In this document: positions 63,057 to 64,000 of the stretch, piece after piece | Numbering within the stretch: the first letter of the stretch is position 1 | Layout of the letters: the number at the start of each line of letters is the position of its first letter | Assembly: GCA_937899785.1 (NCBI GenBank) | Contig: CALCCG010000183.1 | Location: 33,733 to 97,732, forward strand | Reading direction: 5' to 3' | Source of the DNA: an uncultured Erythrobacter sp. | Lineage (GTDB): Bacteria; Pseudomonadota; Alphaproteobacteria; Sphingomonadales; Sphingomonadaceae | Length of the DNA: 64,000 nucleotides | Made by a program: the position numbers and the translations under genes | The notes under the pieces: generated by a model | Databases searched by the model: none | What the model was told of the DNA's origin: nothing | The model's input: only the letters and a program-made list of their open reading frames with translations

Positions 63057-64000
63057 CCCTGGTCCCCACACGCCAGCGTGCCGACTGCCTCGAACAGCGG
63101 GCCGCTTTGCATCCAGATATCGCCAAATTCGAAACCGCTTTTGGCGGTGGCGAAGGCCATGGATCGGCCCAGTTCCGGCAACATGATGTTTTCCAATTGA
63201 TAGCGGCCAATGCCGCCCTTGCGCTGCGACACCTTTATTGGGGTGGGGCAGGCGGGGTGTTCGACTTCGAAGACCCAGTGGCCCAGCGCCATATAGCCCA
63301 GTTTGGGATTGCCCTGCCAGAAGGCGGCTCGCGCGCGCCCGCTGGCGATGTCATCCTCATACGCCTTCATGCGCGCCCAGTTCAGGAAAATGAGTTTTTC
63401 GAGCGACCCGCCGAGCGCGGCCGAGGCGCCATAGGCGGGAATGGTGGAGGCTTCGGGACCCCTCGTGAGCTCATAAAAGGTCGACGCGTTGTCCGCCGTG
63501 ATTGCAAAAACAGTCCCGCTCTTGTGCTCGGATGCGGTCAGAAGATACTGCCACTCTTCGAAGCTCAGCTCGTCAAACGCGGCGCCAAGCACGATGTAGT
63601 CGCAATTGTTGTAGGTCCAGCCTTCCGCTGGTGGAGCGGAGCGCCCCTTCATGCACCATTCGAGGCCGTGTTCGCCCGGCTTGTTGTAAAAGTCGGGCCA
63701 TGTGTTCGCGCCGGTCGGCGTTTCTTCGGGATTGCGCAGGCCGCTGCGATGTTGAAGCAGCTGCCGGATCGTGGGGATGGCGCCGTCAGACGCCTTAAAC
63801 CCTTGCACAAATTCGGAAATCGGTGTGTCGAGCGAATATCCGCCCGCGTCGAGCTCGTCGACCATTTTGGCGGCGAGGATCTGTTTGGTGACCGAGGCGA
63901 ACGGCCAAAGCAGGCGGTCCTGGTCAAATGCTCCCAAGCCTTCGGCTGCAAGATCAGGGCTGACCGCGTTGACCATCAACAGGCCGCCCATATCGACAAT
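63053..64000 (-). CDS. Beta-lactamase-fold serine hydrolase, partial
   Basis: The N-terminal part is beyond the window edge; about 315 residues are seen. WPFASVTKQILAAKMVDE carries the SxxK motif (SVTK) and YNNCDYIVLGAAFDE the YxN motif (YNN) of the class C beta-lactamase/D-alanyl-D-alanine-peptidase fold. The last part matches no named subgroup. It is the first gene seen upstream of pdxJ and likely starts the operon outside the window. The Met at 63991 is probably internal. Confidence 0.85.
   Translation of the reverse strand: MVDMGGLLMVNAVSPDLAAEGLGAFDQDRLLWPFASVTKQILAAKMVDELDAGGYSLDTPISEFVQGFKASDGAIPTIRQLLQHRSGLRNPEETPTGANTWPDFYNKPGEHGLEWCMKGRSAPPAEGWTYNNCDYIVLGAAFDELSFEEWQYLLTASEHKSGTVFAITADNASTFYELTRGPEASTIPAYGASAALGGSLEKLIFLNWARMKAYEDDIASGRARAAFWQGNPKLGYMALGHWVFEVEHPACPTPIKVSQRKGGIGRYQLENIMLPELGRSMAFATAKSGFEFGDIWMQSGPLFEAVGTLACGDQG

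Overview
The window is GC-rich, gene-dense bacterial chromosome. It looks like an aerobic alphaproteobacterium of the order Sphingomonadales, most likely Erythrobacteraceae. The reasons are the infA-maf-RNase E/G-yacG-tRNA-Phe block, the hisG-hisD-nusB-thiL order, the bolA / J-domain / cobS neighbourhood, two large TonB-dependent receptors, and a proton-pumping pyrophosphatase. This placement is inferred from gene content; no marker gene was aligned. I found no rRNA, insertion sequence, prophage or CRISPR array.

Layout. 1-2.3 kb: the end of a less GC-rich block, with a partial metallo-beta-lactamase-fold protein and a capsule-type glycosyltransferase-like protein. 2.4-8.4 kb: a DMT permease, glmS, a membrane protein split by an apparent frameshift, and a GGDEF-EAL protein. 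8.4-15.8 kb: purQ, purS and purC, with a TonB receptor and an M16 peptidase between them. 15.8-18 kb: tRNA-Phe, yacG, a short RNase E/G, maf and infA. 18.2-30.3 kb: an unusual TonB-receptor-like protein with a Gly/Pro-rich insert, a WS/DGAT wax-ester/triglyceride synthase paired with a hydrolase, DoxX, a flavoprotein, uvrC and a CHASE2-type EAL protein. 30.3-36.5 kb: a ten-codon Trp-containing mini-ORF with a terminator, a MarR regulator with a palindromic operator candidate, a beta-lactamase-fold hydrolase, a nickel superoxide dismutase locus (small His-rich membrane protein, sodN, sodX), a carotenoid oxygenase, and a tandem universal stress protein behind an FNR/FixK-like box. 36.8-44.7 kb: tesB, an acetyltransferase, hppA, thiL, nusB, hisD and hisG. 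44.8-53.6 kb: assorted small enzymes, including a Coq4-like protein, BolA, a J-domain protein and CobS. 53.6-56.7 kb: a class A penicillin-binding protein and two PaaI thioesterases. 58.9-64 kb: a minus-strand operon of serine hydrolase, pdxJ, a small membrane protein, acpS, lepB, a DUF3089 protein and ruvX.

The most novel-looking locus is 56822-58889. A 52-codon ORF, too short for the supplied ORF track, has a good ribosome binding site and a hydrophobic Tyr/Val-rich tail ending VYVYDVLPPEALL. It is followed at once by two overlapping genes. The last encodes a cupin-like protein with a three-histidine metal site (HDH...DVH). The middle one looks like a diverged relative that has lost this site. 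I read it as a candidate ribosomally made, post-translationally modified peptide (RiPP) system: precursor, metal-dependent modifying enzyme and pseudo-enzyme partner. No known RiPP class fits.
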